Part shown: piece after piece, positions 10,769 through 20,757 of the stretch
Numbering within the stretch: the first letter of the stretch is position 1
How the letters are laid out: each line of letters begins with the position of its first letter
Assembly: GCA_963575745.1 (NCBI GenBank)
Contig: CAUYUJ010015016.1
Location: forward strand, 228,236 to 292,235
Reading direction: 5' to 3'
From: Prorocentrum cordatum
Lineage: Eukaryota > Sar > Dinophyceae > Prorocentrales > Prorocentraceae
Length of the DNA stretch: 64,000 nt
Position numbers and translations under genes: made by a program
Notes under the pieces: model-generated
What the model saw: only the letters and a program-made list of their open reading frames with translations
Told to the model about the DNA's origin: nothing
The model's database searches: none

Positions 10769-11349
10769 AGCGATGGCGATCGCTTTGATGTCGAGCGCGT
10801 GGGTTAGCGGTGCCTGTCGCTCGAGATAGCGACGTCGATCGCTTGGTCGGAGCGGCGGCGCGGGGTGCTGGGGGGGGGGAGGGGATGGGGGGGGGGATGT
10901 AGCGATGTTGATCGGTTGCGTAAGCGATGGCAATCGCTTGGGGTAACAGCGCTCATCGCTTGGATTAGCGATGCCGATCGCTTTTTTTTTTTTGGGGGGG
11001 GGCGGTGGCGATGGATGTTGAGTGGGGAGTGCGTAGCGATGCCGATCGCTTGGGTAAGCGATGGCCGTCAATTGGGCCAGCGATGCCGATCGCTTTGGGG
11101 GGGGGGGGGGATGGGGGGCGGTGACGATGGATGGTGAGTGAGGAGTGCGTAGCGATGCCGACCGCTTGGGTAAGCGATGACCGCCAGTGGGTTAGCGATG
11201 TCGATCGCTTGGGCGGGGTGGCGGTGGGGGATGCGGATGGGGGGGGCGTAGCGATGTCGATCGCTTGAGAGGGGCGACGGCGAGGGACGTTGAGGGGGGA
11301 TGGTGTGGCGACGACGATCGCCCGTGAGCGTAAGCGATGGCGATCGCTC
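10769..11349. repeat. hairpin block 4
   Basis: About 15 copies, densest in the element: AGCGATGCCGATCGCT at 10967 and near 11036, 11081 and 11152 (the last ending ACCGCT), and AGCGATGTCGATCGCT near 11195 and 11250. Partly degraded copies (AGCGATGGCCGTCAAT) alternate with intact ones at about 20-bp spacing, suggesting local pairwise duplication. Confidence 0.85.
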
Positions 11350-11499
11350 GTGGGAATGATGATGAGGTCGGGGGAGCGAGATTGTGAGATGGCGGTGGTG
11401 GTGATTGGAGTAAGTGCACCCAGGGCCCTGGTAAGTACCGCAAGAATCATAAGCTCCGCACAATGTTATGTTTTTTTGTTTAAAAAATGAAACAAATGC

Positions 11500-11724
11500 T
11501 ATATTGCGTTATCTTCTAGTACCCTGAAATTTCGGATGCGAGGATAACACAATGATAGCATATGATAGCATTTTGTCCTAACATACACCATGTTATCTTA
11601 TAAGATAGCACGCACATGATATCATGCTACATTTTAGGATAACCTGTTATATTTTTGGATACAACGCTATATTGTGTTATCCCGGTGCCAGAAATTCCAG
11701 GATAACATAGGATAACGCAATATA
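11500..11724. mobile_element. small TIR element (MITE-like), 225 bp, AT-rich
   Basis: Perfect 14-bp terminal inverted repeats TATATTGCGTTATC at 11500 and GATAACGCAATATA at 11711 enclose a nested second inverted pair (GGATAACACAAT and ATTGTGTTATCC). The segment is far more AT-rich than its surroundings and has no ORF. It is nested inside element 1. Confidence 0.65.
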
Positions 11725-11963
11725 TCAAACAGAGAACAAAGCTATAACATCGTGTGGATTTTATCGTACTTATCATACTTAGGCGCGGTAAGTAACTTAG
11801 CAATGGCGATCGCCTGTTCATAACGATCGTGGTTGTTGATGTGACGCCAATGCTGTTGTAGATCGAGCGGGCGAGCTTGGTGCTCGTCCTTGCAACGAGA
11901 GCGCCCCCCCCCCCCCGATCGCGGGGCTTGCGCGCCGCGCGCCTCTCGCGGGGCCCGCGCGCC

Positions 11964-14624
11964 ATGCCCGCCGCGACGGGCGCCGCCCAGGCCAAGGGCG
12001 AAAGCGACTGCGACAGCGAGGCGACGCTGAAGCCCGCGGGGCCGAACGATGATAGCTTGCACGCTGCTGTGATTGCCGACCTCGGCTTGGGCAACGGGCA
12101 GGCAAGTGGCGCCGCGGCGGGCGGCGCCGAGGGGGGCGGCGCCGCGGCGGGCGGCGCCGATGGGGGGCGACGCAGCGGCCGGCGACGCCGAGGGGGGCGA
12201 CGCCGCGGCGGCAGGCAGCGCGGGCGACGCCGCGGCGGCAGGCAGCGCGACGGGCGACGCCGCGGCGACAGGCTGCGCGGGCGATGCCGCGGTCGATGCA
12301 GGCAGCGCGGGCGACGCCGCGGCCGCTGCAGGCATCGTGGGCGGCGCCGCGACGCCGCCGACGGCGACGCCGAGTGTGTCCACGAAGGGGAAGCGGCCGC
12401 CGAAGAAGGCCAGGGAGAAGGCGAAGGCTGCAGACGCGGCGGCCCGGCGCGTGGCGAAGGGCAAGGCTAAGGGCATAGCCATGTCGGCGCCGAAGCCGCC
12501 ACCCAAGAAGGCCGCGGCCAAGGCGACGGACGCGGCAGCGTCTGTGCCACCCAGGGCCAAGTCGGCGAGTGCGGCAGCGCTTGTGCCCGACAGGACCACG
12601 TCGGCGAAAGCTGCAGCGCCTGTGACCAAGGCAGCAGTGACGAGTGCGGCAGCGCCTGTGCCCAAGGCCGCGGGCAAGGCCATGGCTGGCTACGCGGACA
12701 TCGGCAAGTGGGTCCAGAAGGTGCCAGTCCGACCGCCGCAGGCGGGCTCGATTGCTGCGAGTTCGAGGACGGCTGCGCCCAGCAAGACGGGGCGGGGCGA
12801 GGACTGCTCCTCTCCACAGAGGCTCGCGGTGGGGAGCTTCGCGGCGCTATCGAGCCCGCAGAGAAGGGGCCGCCTGAGCGACCGGCGCGAGTTGGGCCTG
12901 GACGCTGTCGAAGACGCGTTCAACTGCGATCGGCGCGGCCAGCCGTGCGACGCGATGTCGTCGCATCCCATGCGGGTCGCGAAGGAGGGGCAGGTCTTCC
13001 GGCGCAAGTTGTGCTCGTCGCGCGGCGCGCTCGTCGCGAGGGGTGGGGGTGCGATGAAAGCGCGGCTGCTGCGTTTCAATGGTCACGAGCGGAAGGCCTT
13101 TGGAGCGGCCTGCAGGAATGCACGAAAGGTTTGGGCTGCAGAAGCACCTGGGCTTCACGCTGCAGACGCTCGCGGAGAAGGGGCAGCGCCACGGCAAGAA
13201 AAGGTGGCGATTGCCCATTGGCGTGGTACAGGAAACAAGGGTTCCCGTGGCGCCGCACCAAAGCCACGTGCACGGACGTTGTTCAACGCCCCGTGTTTGG
13301 CAAGTGCTACCGCGTTGTAACGCATGAAATAGGGCGCTGGGAGCAGCAAGTGGGCAGAAAGGCCCAGGGGGAGCCCGCGAAGGGCGTCGACGCGAGCGGC
13401 GGCGACGTTGCAGCGGACAGTGACCGCGAGAGCAGCGAGGAGGCCGACGACGTCGACAACGCCGACTTCGAGGAATGTGAGGGGGAGTGCGAAGGCGACG
13501 AGGAGGAGGAGGGCGGCGAACGCGGCGAGGTGATCAGTGATTCACTTGCGTCGCCCAGCGGTAGCGATGATGATCACGATCGATCATCAGAGGACGGCTC
13601 GAGTCACGAGCCACCGGCGCCACCCATCAAGGCAGAGCATCGCCGCGAGGACGGCGCCAAGAAGGTCTCGCGCAAGGACGAGCTGCGCAGCGATGACGAC
13701 ATTGAACGCAGCAGTGCCACGCGCAGAGATAAGCAGCATCGCAAGGACGGCGATGCGAAGGTCAGCAGGCACGGCGGCAACAAAGAGCTATCGAGTGATG
13801 CGATGATCAGAGCAGCACTGGATGTTGGCACTAAGCGCCCTAAAGACAAGGCCACGCACGCGGACGAGGGCAGAAGCAGCAAGGACAACCACAAGGACAA
13901 GGGCACTGGCAGCAAGGCCACGCGCCTTGATAAGAGCAGCGCGGGCCGCGCCAAAGGCACGTCCATCCACAAGAGCAGCAAGGGCAAGGCCAAGGGCAAG
14001 GCCGCTGAGAAGGAGAGAGCCGCCAGCACTAAGGAGGAGACTCACCGCGACGCCGACGCCGATGAGACGCACAAGAAGCCGCTCCCCACCAGCAGCGGCA
14101 GCGACAGCAACACCGACAGCGACCCCCCCGAGCTGCCGCCTTCGCATGAGACCGCCCAAGAGAGGAAGACCCGCGAGAAGGCTGAGAGGGAGAGCGCCAA
14201 AGAGAGGATGGACACGTCGAAGAAGGCGGAGAAGGAGAAGGCAGCCAAGATGCTCCTGGCGACGCGGGCGCAGGTGATTATCATCACCCTCTTACCCCCC
14301 ATCTTCCTCCATCCCACCCCCAAGCAATGCTCAGCCTCCTTTTCCTCCTGCAGTCGAAGCTGATGGTCCCGCGCCAGAGGCTGGAAAAAAGCAATTGAAT
14401 CCGACGGGTTTGGCAATCCCCCCGATGCCATCAAGGAGAACGCGACCGACAAGTTGCAGGCGTTGTCGGCCATTTTAAGGGCGAGCTCGAAGATTGCCCC
14501 CCCAGGCGCTGGGACCCCTCCAGGTTCGCTTGGACGGCGACCGAAGTGCACGACATCGTCAACACGGCGAATGCACAGGGGGTTTTCGCGAGCACGATGT
14601 GCAAGGGCATCCAGGCCATGAAGT
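11964..14624 (+). CDS. gene d: Ala-rich, then Lys/Asp/Glu/Ser-rich protein in several frames
   Basis: Start chosen at ATG 11964 (MPAATGAAQAKGESDCDSEA). The signal moves frame near 12160 at a G6 run into an Ala/Gly repeat region and a KKAREKAKAADAAARR linker, then MAGYADIGKWVQKVPVRPP. A later segment in another frame (CYRVVTHEIGRWEQQ) leads into a long acidic and Lys/Ser-rich low-complexity region (13380-14260). A GT-AG intron (14274-14353; GCGCAG/GTGATT to CCTCCTGCAG) is likely. The C-terminal part reads AIESDGFGNPPDAIKENATD, then after a C7 run WTATEVHDIVNTANAQGVF, ending in TAA near 14622. I recall similar C-termini in unnamed dinoflagellate proteins. Function unknown; the exon structure is only partly resolved. 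Confidence 0.4.
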
Positions 14625-15340
14625 AATCATGCCCTGGGCGTCATCGGCGTGGCCTTAGCGCAGCCACGCATCGCCAGGAGGTCGCTGCAGGTAGCGGCGC
14701 TGTCGGCCACGCGGTGCCGTAGCGTCTTTCCCCACCGTGGCCACGGTGCGTGAATTGAGGGCGCCGGCGCGCCCTGCCCACCACCGCGCGCGCCGCGGCC
14801 GCAAGCCTTGGCAGAGGCGCAGAAGCCTGCCGTCTGATCCAGGCGCCAGGCTTGAGCTTGCGCAGCCAGATAGCTTCTCTGTTGGGCTGTATTCGTCCAG
14901 CCGCAGGCTGGGTTATTTTGAGCTGTTGAGCTGTACTTGTTGCTTGCAGGCGCCCAGCTGTATTCTGCTGGGGCTTGCGCAGCCAGAGAGTGCAGCTGCC
15001 ACCGCTGGCGCACGCCGGCCATGTGCCTTGTTCCTTGCTGCGCATATGCCACCCAGCAAGGAGGTCTTTCCGCGCGGCGCAGCGCATTTGCGCCACGCCG
15101 CGCCACGGCGCGGGCGAGGCGCATCGCGACGGAGGGGGATGACGAGGAGGAGGCACATGCAGAGGATGAGGCGCCTCCCCTGCCACCCGCCGCGCGGCGC
15201 ATCATTTCCGCGCGGCGCAGCGCATTTGCGCAGCGCCGCGTGCCTAGCTCCAGGTGTGGGCGAGGCGCGCGGTGACGCGCGCTGCCCCCCTCCCACCGAC
15301 TGCGCGTTGATCGCGCAGCGGTTGTGGCTTGTAAAAACAT
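14625..15340. other. spacer without recognised gene
   Basis: It contains repeated GCGCGGCGCAGCGCATTTGCGC-type blocks near 15070-15100 and 15205-15240, a local duplication with palindromic GCGC content. No credible coding frame. Confidence 0.35.
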
Positions 15341-15668
15341 AGCGGCGATCGCAATGTCGATCGCTGGATGTGGGTGGTGCAGTCGTGGAGGTGGCAGAAG
15401 CGGGTGGGCGAGTGACCTAGCGATGACGATCGCTGCGGGGTGGAGTGTAGCGATGCCGATCGCTGCGGGAGGGATGGCAGCGATGGCGATCGCTATGATG
15501 AGGAGCAGCGCGGGGATCAACATGTTCAGCGATGGCGATAGCTTGGGGCGGGGTGATGAGCGGTGGTTGGAACGAGAAGTAGGATGATGATGATGATGAG
15601 GATGATGCTGAGACGGCGGGGGGGGGATGAGGAGGAAGGAAGGTGTTGCCAGCGACGACGATCGCTTT
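15341..15668. repeat. hairpin block 5
   Basis: Six copies upstream of the transposase-like gene, including AGCGATGACGATCGCT, AGCGATGCCGATCGCT and AGCGATGGCGATCGCT near 15420-15495 and AGCGACGACGATCGCT near 15652. Confidence 0.8.
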
Positions 15669-17837
15669 CGAGGCTGGGAGACTGGGCGCGTGGTCAGTCA
15701 TAGAGCCGCGTCGGCTCGATATCGGCGCGCACCCGCGCGCCGCGTGGCTGCCTCGGCCGCGCCGCCAGGCGAGCGCGCCGCCAAGCGTCGCCGATTGGGC
15801 GAGCTCGTCGCCGCGCCAGGCACCACTGCCAGGGCACTCGTGCGCCTCGCGAAGCAATTCGCGGATGACCCAGATCGCGCCGCGTCGATATCTCGCAATG
15901 CGATCAGTTCCGCCGTTGCCGAGGCTTACGACGCTCTCGGCACGTCGATCGAGCTTCCAATGGCCGACAAGGCTGGGAAGCCGTTCAACTGGCACGCCGG
16001 TAATGTCGGCAACTCGTTGCGGTACTTGTGCCGAGAGAGCTCCGAACACGCGGCGATTATCGAGCGGGCGGTTGAAAGTGGCATACCGCTCACACTTGTG
16101 TTATACTTGGACGAGATCACGCCAGGCGACGCGTTGGCGCCGCGGCGCGACCGAAAATTCTGGATGATATTCTTCAGCTTCCTGGAGCTCGGTTCCGACA
16201 TGCTACGCAGGCAAGAGTTTTGGCTTCCATGTGGCGTCCTGCGCTCGAAGATCGCCAGCGGCGTGAAAGGCGGCATCAGCTGCGCCGTTCAGCTCCTCCC
16301 GAGGAATGCGTTCCATGCTCCAAGCAGGCTGGCCACTGCTGGCGAGCGCGCGCCCTTGGCCGACGGCACCTCGGCGCTGATTCGGGCGCGCCAGTGCAAG
16401 ATCCTTGCCGACATGGACGCCCACAAGGGAGTACTCAGCATGAAAAGCGCCAACGGTTGGCGGCCGTGCATGCGATGCAAGTGCACCATCAGAAAAGGAG
16501 CCCGCGTCGCGGGCGACGTCGACAACTATTTCGTCGACACTTGCTGCCGCGACCTCGCGCGTTTCGACGCGCAGTCGGACGACGAGGCGCGGGGGCTCTG
16601 GGGCGCGCTCGCCGCGCAGGTTGGCCGCCTGCCAGCGGCCGGGTTCAAGAAGCTCGAGGTCGCCAGCGGGTTCAATTACCACGCGCATGCGCTGCTTGAC
16701 GATCGCGAGCAGCGGAGCGCGGTGCGACCGTCATCGTTGATGCACGACTCAATGCGCAACCTCTGGAGCAATGACATCATCGGTTGGGAAGTGTTCGCTT
16801 TCCTGGGCGCGCGCAAAAGGAAGGCTGGCATGTCGTTCGCCGACTTGCGAAAGTACGCGCGCTGCTGGTCGTGCGCTGGCGGCTCGTCGGCGACGCGGCG
16901 TGCGCTCACGACTGGGCGCGAGGCCGCGTGCAAGAAGTCGTTCGCATCTGGCGCAAGCGAGCTGATCTCCCTGTTGCACATCCTGCTGGCGCGCGCCGAG
17001 GAGCGCGTCGCCGACATTCCGTCGCTCGAGCGCGAGCTCGATTCATTCCGCGCGTGCTGCCTGATGGCGGACGCCCTCCTGCGGGCCAAGCGCGGGCTTC
17101 CCGCCCCCGCCGAGGAGGAGTTCATCGCGTTGGCAGAAGTCCATTTTGACCTCCACCAGCGGGCGCACGGCCCCCGCTTCGTCAAGCCGAAGCACAACTA
17201 CGCGTTGCACAACGCGGCGCAGGAACTCCCCAAAGCGCACCTCCCCCCCCCTCCCCGCGGGCGTTGCGTTTGAGCTGGGGGTGTTAAAGGGCGCCCCCAT
17301 CCAACGCCACCCGTCGCAATCGAACGACGCAACGCTGACCGGGGGCCCAAGCAGCTCGACTGCTTCGTCACTGTGCGGCACAACAAGGTGGCGAAGGGCA
17401 TCGCCGAGTCCGCGGCGAACTGCTCCAATTTCGAGCTCGCGGTCCTCGGGGCCGCCGTCCTGCGCCAGTTGCGGATGCCCAGGGACATGGGGCCGTCTGG
17501 CAACGCGCTGGCGCCGGCTGCGTTCCGCGATCGGGGCCGTCGAGGTCTTCGCGGCGCCGTCGCCGCGCTGGGAGGGGGCCCAGTTCGCAAAGTAGGCGAG
17601 ATCGTTCGCTCGCGCGGTGGCGAGTGCTTCGTCGTGGACGCGCGCGCCGCCATGTCGGGCGACTTGCACGTCGTCGCGCGCGGGGTCGAGATCCACGCGC
17701 GCGGGGGCGGCGTTAGCACTGGCCGCGCGATCAACGAGCTCCTCGCGATCAAGCTTGCCGGCGCCGATCTGGCGGCGTCGGTTTGGGCGCGGCGCTCGCG
17801 CGAGGGCGAATGCGCCATTGCGCGCGCCCGCTGCTGA
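15627..17837 (+). CDS. gene e: transposase-like protein of a dinoflagellate family (LDEITPG / MHD / KPKH motifs)
   Basis: Two exons, 15627-17234 and 17352-17837, give about 697 residues in one frame. After a basic N-terminus the protein has LVLYLDEITPGDAL (residues 157-170), a hydrophobic FFSFLELG, three Cys in RPCMRCKC (281, 284, 286), CC at 306-307, a LMHDSMRNLWSNDIIGWEVF block (371-390) and FVKPKHNYALH near the exon end. Exon 2 supplies QLDCFVTVRHNKVAKG. I recall this motif order from many unnamed dinoflagellate proteins; no function has been shown for them. The D/H motifs and the KPK block would suit an RNase-H-like transposase core, but that is inference. It is the most downstream large gene in element 1, so it is the best candidate mobility gene. 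The true start is uncertain, since the first 30-60 residues run through a hairpin copy. Confidence 0.6.
17235..17351 (+). other. introner-like GC-AG intron of gene e (117 bp)
   Basis: Exon 1 ends at CCCAAA and the intron starts GCGCACC; it ends CCCAAG and exon 2 begins CAGCTCGAC, both in phase 0. Near-identical CCCAAAGC and CCCAAGC flank it like a target duplication. Inside, CCCCGCGGGCGTTGCGTT near the 5' end is an inverted partner of AACGACGCAACGCTGACC near the 3' end. Removing it deletes the in-frame TGA at 17271 and joins ELPK to QLDCFVTV. Confidence 0.6.
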
Positions 17838-18230
17838 AACAAACAAAAAGTCGATGCGCAGGAGGCCGCTTTAAGTGGATGGGGGGGGGGGGGGGCAGGA
17901 GGAGGGGGGGGGGAGGACAAGCTAGGTGCGCGCGCGTCATATCTGACGTCCTACCCCTCCCTCCCATCCCTTACCATGGCGCTGATTTTCTCTATCCGCG
18001 GACTAGTGGGTGGTGGTGCGCGCGCGTGCGTGCGCGCGTGTGTGCGTGTTGTTGTGGTGGTGGTGGCTGGTGGTGTGGTGCTGGTGGTGGTGGTGGTGCT
18101 GCTGCTGCTGCTGCTGGCTGGTGGTGGTGGTGGCGGTGGCGGCGGTGGTGGTGGCGGTGGTGCGGCGCGCGGAGGGGAGGGGGATGATGGGGGGGGGAGA
18201 TGGGGATCGGCGACCGGGGCTCACTTGGGC
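17838..18230. repeat. G-rich and (GTG/GGT)n simple sequence
   Basis: G runs near 17880-17915, an alternating GCGCGTGTGT tract and GGTGGT/CTGCTG repeats to about 18175. No gene. Confidence 0.6.
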
Positions 18231-18708
18231 GGAGCGGCGACGACGCTTGAGGAGGAGGGGAGGGGGGGGGGGGGGGGAAGAGGAGAGGTGGGGGGCGAGC
18301 GATGGGGCCGCCTGGGCGGATCGGCGGCGACCGCTTAAGGGGGGGGAATGAGAGGATAATGCGCGATATGGAGCGGAGCGATGGTGATCGCTTGAATGAT
18401 GGCGGGGGCGACGGCGATCGCCCGGGCGGAGCGGCGGCGACCGCTTTAGAAGGCGGCGTAGGGGGAGGGCGGCGACGAGGGGAGGATGAGGAGAAAGGGG
18501 AGGAATTACGATAGCGATGGCGATCGCTGCAGGATGCGAGGGGGGGGGGAGGGGGGGGGGCAGGGCAGGGCGCTCCGTGGGCCGCTGCGATGGAGGGCCA
18601 GCTGGTCGCGCTTGTCGCGCGGCACCGCGAGCAGCAGGCCGAGCTGTCGCAGTGGCGCTCTGTGCGGGAGGCCCCGCGCCCCCCTCCAATCCAGCGATAG
18701 CGATCGCT
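18231..18708. repeat. hairpin block 6
   Basis: Copies include AGCGATGGTGATCGCT near 18379, AGCGGCGGCGACCGCT at 18430, AGCGATGGCGATCGCT near 18513 and AGCGATAGCGATCGCT at 18693. The last lies inside the intron of gene f. These are the right-most copies in the window. Confidence 0.8.
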
Positions 18709-19421
18709 CTCCTCTTATTCTTCTTCATCCTCTTCCTCTTCCCCCCATCGACCTCTCCTTCTCCTTTCCCCCCCCCCCCCCTCCTCCTCCTCCACCTCCT
18801 CCTCCTTCTCATCTTCCTCCTCCTCCCCTTTTCCTCCTCCTCCTCATCATCATCGTCATCCTTGTCCTCCTTCTCCTCCTCCTCCTCCCCCGCCTTCTCC
18901 TCCTCCCCCTCCTCCTCTCCCCCCTCTTCCCTTCCTCCTCCTCCTCCTCCTCCTCGTCCTCCTCCCCCCCCCCTCCCCCTCCTCCTCTCCCTCGCCCCCC
19001 CCCCTTTCTCCTTCTCTCCTCCTCCTCCTCCTCCTCATCCTCCTCCTCATCCCCCCCCCCCACCTCCCCCCATTCCTCCTCCGCCTCCTCCTCGCCCAGG
19101 CGATCGACCGCGGCTTGCTACAGCCGGTCCGCGACCTGGGCCAGTGGCTCACCGAGGTGGGGGCGACGACGACGACGTGGCGACGACGCGGAAGACGACG
19201 GCGGCGCGCGCGCGACGATGACGACGAACGAGGCCGAGCGCGAGCTGGAGATCGCGCCCCAGGAGCACGACGCGGCGCTGGCGGCGCTGGACGCGGCGAC
19301 GCGGCGCGAGGAGGAGAGGCGACAGAAGAAGAAGGAAAAGAAGGAGAAGAAGGATAAGAAGAAGCAGGAGAAGAACGCGGCGCGCTTGCGCTGCGTCAAG
19401 AAGCCCGCGAACAATCGCTGA
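18590..19421 (+). CDS. gene f: small charged protein with Lys-rich tail, two exons
   Basis: Exon 1 (18590-18661) reads MEGQLVALVARHREQQAELS then QWRS. A pyrimidine-rich intron (18662-19099, GTGCGG to CTCGCCCAG) holds a hairpin copy and about 370 bp of CCT repeats. Exon 2 begins AIDRGLLQPVRDLGQWLTEV in phase. The plausible C-terminus lies in another frame (EAERELEIAPQEHDAALAAL, then RREEERRQKKKEKKEKKDKK and a TGA at 19419), implying another intron or an indel inside the GACGACGACG stretch near 19165. Predicted helical or coiled, highly charged. No known domain. It is the last gene before the right end of element 1. Confidence 0.4.
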
Positions 19422-19499
19422 GTTGGCCGCGCGCCTTCGCCTTCCTTCTTCTCCTCGCCCTCACCCTTTAAAAAAGTTGGTGTTACTTTTAAGAAGCCC

Positions 19500-19600
19500 A
19501 TAAGCAACTTAGATGTGAAACCCTACAGAACTTAGTAAGTAACTTAGTAAGTAACACTAACTTGCAGCGGTAAGTAACCTAAGTCACTTGAGGTACTCAG
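19500..19600. repeat. element 1 right subterminal AAGTAACTTAG-type motifs
   Basis: CAACTTAG, AACTTAGTAAGTAACTTAG, AAGTAACACTAACTT and TAAGTAACCTAAGT lie 40-140 bp from the right end and mirror the cluster at 3690-3775. Confidence 0.5.
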
Positions 19601-19618
19601 CGCTAAGCTTGAGTAGCA

Positions 19619-19640
19619 TAAGAAGCTCCAGCCTCTAAGC
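19619..19640 (-). repeat. element 1 right terminal inverted repeat
   Basis: Read on the minus strand from 19640, it matches the left end from 3516, with AGGCTGGAGCTTCTTA fully conserved. GTAGGCC of the interrupted satellite unit resumes at 19641. Confidence 0.75.
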
Positions 19641-20757
19641 GTAGGCCACTTCGTGCTCTTCGAGTTCCCAGAACTCCATTCCCGGGCCACATGTTGAATG
19701 CCCGCAGCCAGCTGTAGGCCACTTCGTGCTCTTCGAGTTCCCAGAACTTCATTTCTGGGCATGATTTTGAATGCCGGGAACGAACTGTAGGCCACTTCGT
19801 GGTCTTCGAGACCCCAGAACTTCATTCCTGGGCATGATTTTGAATGCCCAGAGCGAACTGTAGGCCACTTCGGGGTGTTCGAGTTCCCAGAACTTCATTC
19901 CTGGGCATGATTTTGAACGCTCGGAGCCAACTGCTGGCCACTTCGTGTTCTTCGAGTTCCCAAAATTCCATTCCCGGGCCACTTTTTGAATGCTGAGGCA
20001 GGCTGAGGCTGAGGCTGAAGCGGGCTGAGGCTGAGGCTGAGACTGAGGCTGATGCAGGCTGATGCTCAGGCAGGCCGAGGCTCAGGCTGATGCAGGCTGA
20101 GGCTGAGGCAGGCTGAGGCTGAGGCTGAGGCCGAAGGCAGACTGAGGCCGAGGCTGACGCAGGCTGAGGCTGAGGCAGAGGCAGGTTGAGGCTGAGGCAG
20201 GCTGAGGCTGAGGCAGGCTGAGGCTGAGGCTGAGGCAGGCTGAGGCTGAGGCAGGCTGAGGCCGAGGCTCAAGGCAGACTGAGGCTGAGACAGAAGCAGG
20301 CTGAGGCTGAGGCCGAGGCAGGCTGAGGCTGAGGATGAGGCAGGCTGATGCTGAGGCAGGCTGAGGCTGAGGCTGAGGCTGATGCAGGCTGCGGCTGAGG
20401 CAGGCTGAGGCCGAGGCTGAAGGCTGACTGAGACTGAGGCTGAAGCAGGTTGAGGCTGACGCAGGCTGAGGGTGAGGCTGAGGCATGCTGAGGCTGAGGC
20501 AGGCTGCCAGGCTGAGGCTGAGGCTGAAGCAGGCTGAGGGTGAGGCTGAGGCAGGCTGAGGCTGAGGCTGAAGCAGGCTGAGGCTGAGGCTGTGACTGCG
20601 ACTGCCCTTGCCGCTGCGACTGTCATCGCGAATGCGATTGCGACTGCGAGAACAGAAGAGTTCTACAACTGGATTCTCATCTGAATCTTAAGGGGGATGC
20701 TTCCACATATGCTCCTACACATCGGTGTTCGGTTGCTTTGCCGGGATAATTTTGGTT
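19641..20757 (+). repeat. composite dispersed repeat, right part
   Basis: Five 73-bp units (19641 to about 19988; GTAGGCCACTTCG, TTCCCAGAACTCCATTC and GAATGCCCGGAGCCAACT are typical pieces) run into a GAGGCTGAGGCAGGCT array to about 20600, then a unique tail with CATCGCGAATGCGA, CAACTGGATTCTCATCT and TTGCCGGGATAATTTTGG. Order and sequence match 39310-40149. Minus-strand frames here (Gln/Pro/Ala/Ser repeats) are artefacts. Confidence 0.85.

Larger units (their letters stand above)
3516..19640. mobile_element. Element 1: 16.1-kb TIR-bounded element carrying plus-strand genes
   Basis: The left end begins GCTGAAAGGCTGGAGCTTCT at 3516; the complement of the right end, read from 19640, begins GCTTAGAGGCTGGAGCTTCT. 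The two agree at 20 of the first 22 positions and then diverge. The left flank ends CAACT and the right flank begins GTAGGCC, which together restore the CAACTGTAGGCC junction found in every 73-bp satellite unit. The uninterrupted composite repeat at 39175-40150 is the empty-site equivalent. Inside are six plus-strand gene blocks, a transposase-like gene near the right end, subterminal AAGTAACTTAG-type motifs near both ends and about 50 copies of a hairpin not seen outside it. No target duplication longer than one base is visible. Confidence 0.75.

Noticed and set aside
15704-15720. Possible relict leader AGCCGCGTCGGCTCGA near the start of gene e
   Set aside because: Only the palindromic AGCC...GGCTC arms match; the central TTTT is missing.
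3920-18708. Cyanobacterial HIP1 octamer (GCGATCGC) signature, suggesting bacterial DNA
   Set aside because: The repeat is a longer hairpin with variable loop and stem covariation, confined to one interval with introns and eukaryotic gene features.
3009-20000. CRISPR array from regularly spaced 73-bp units
   Set aside because: Units are contiguous with no unique spacers, in a eukaryotic genome.
19989-20600. Gln/Pro/Ala/Ser repeat protein on minus
   Set aside because: Translation of the GAGGCTGAGGCA array.
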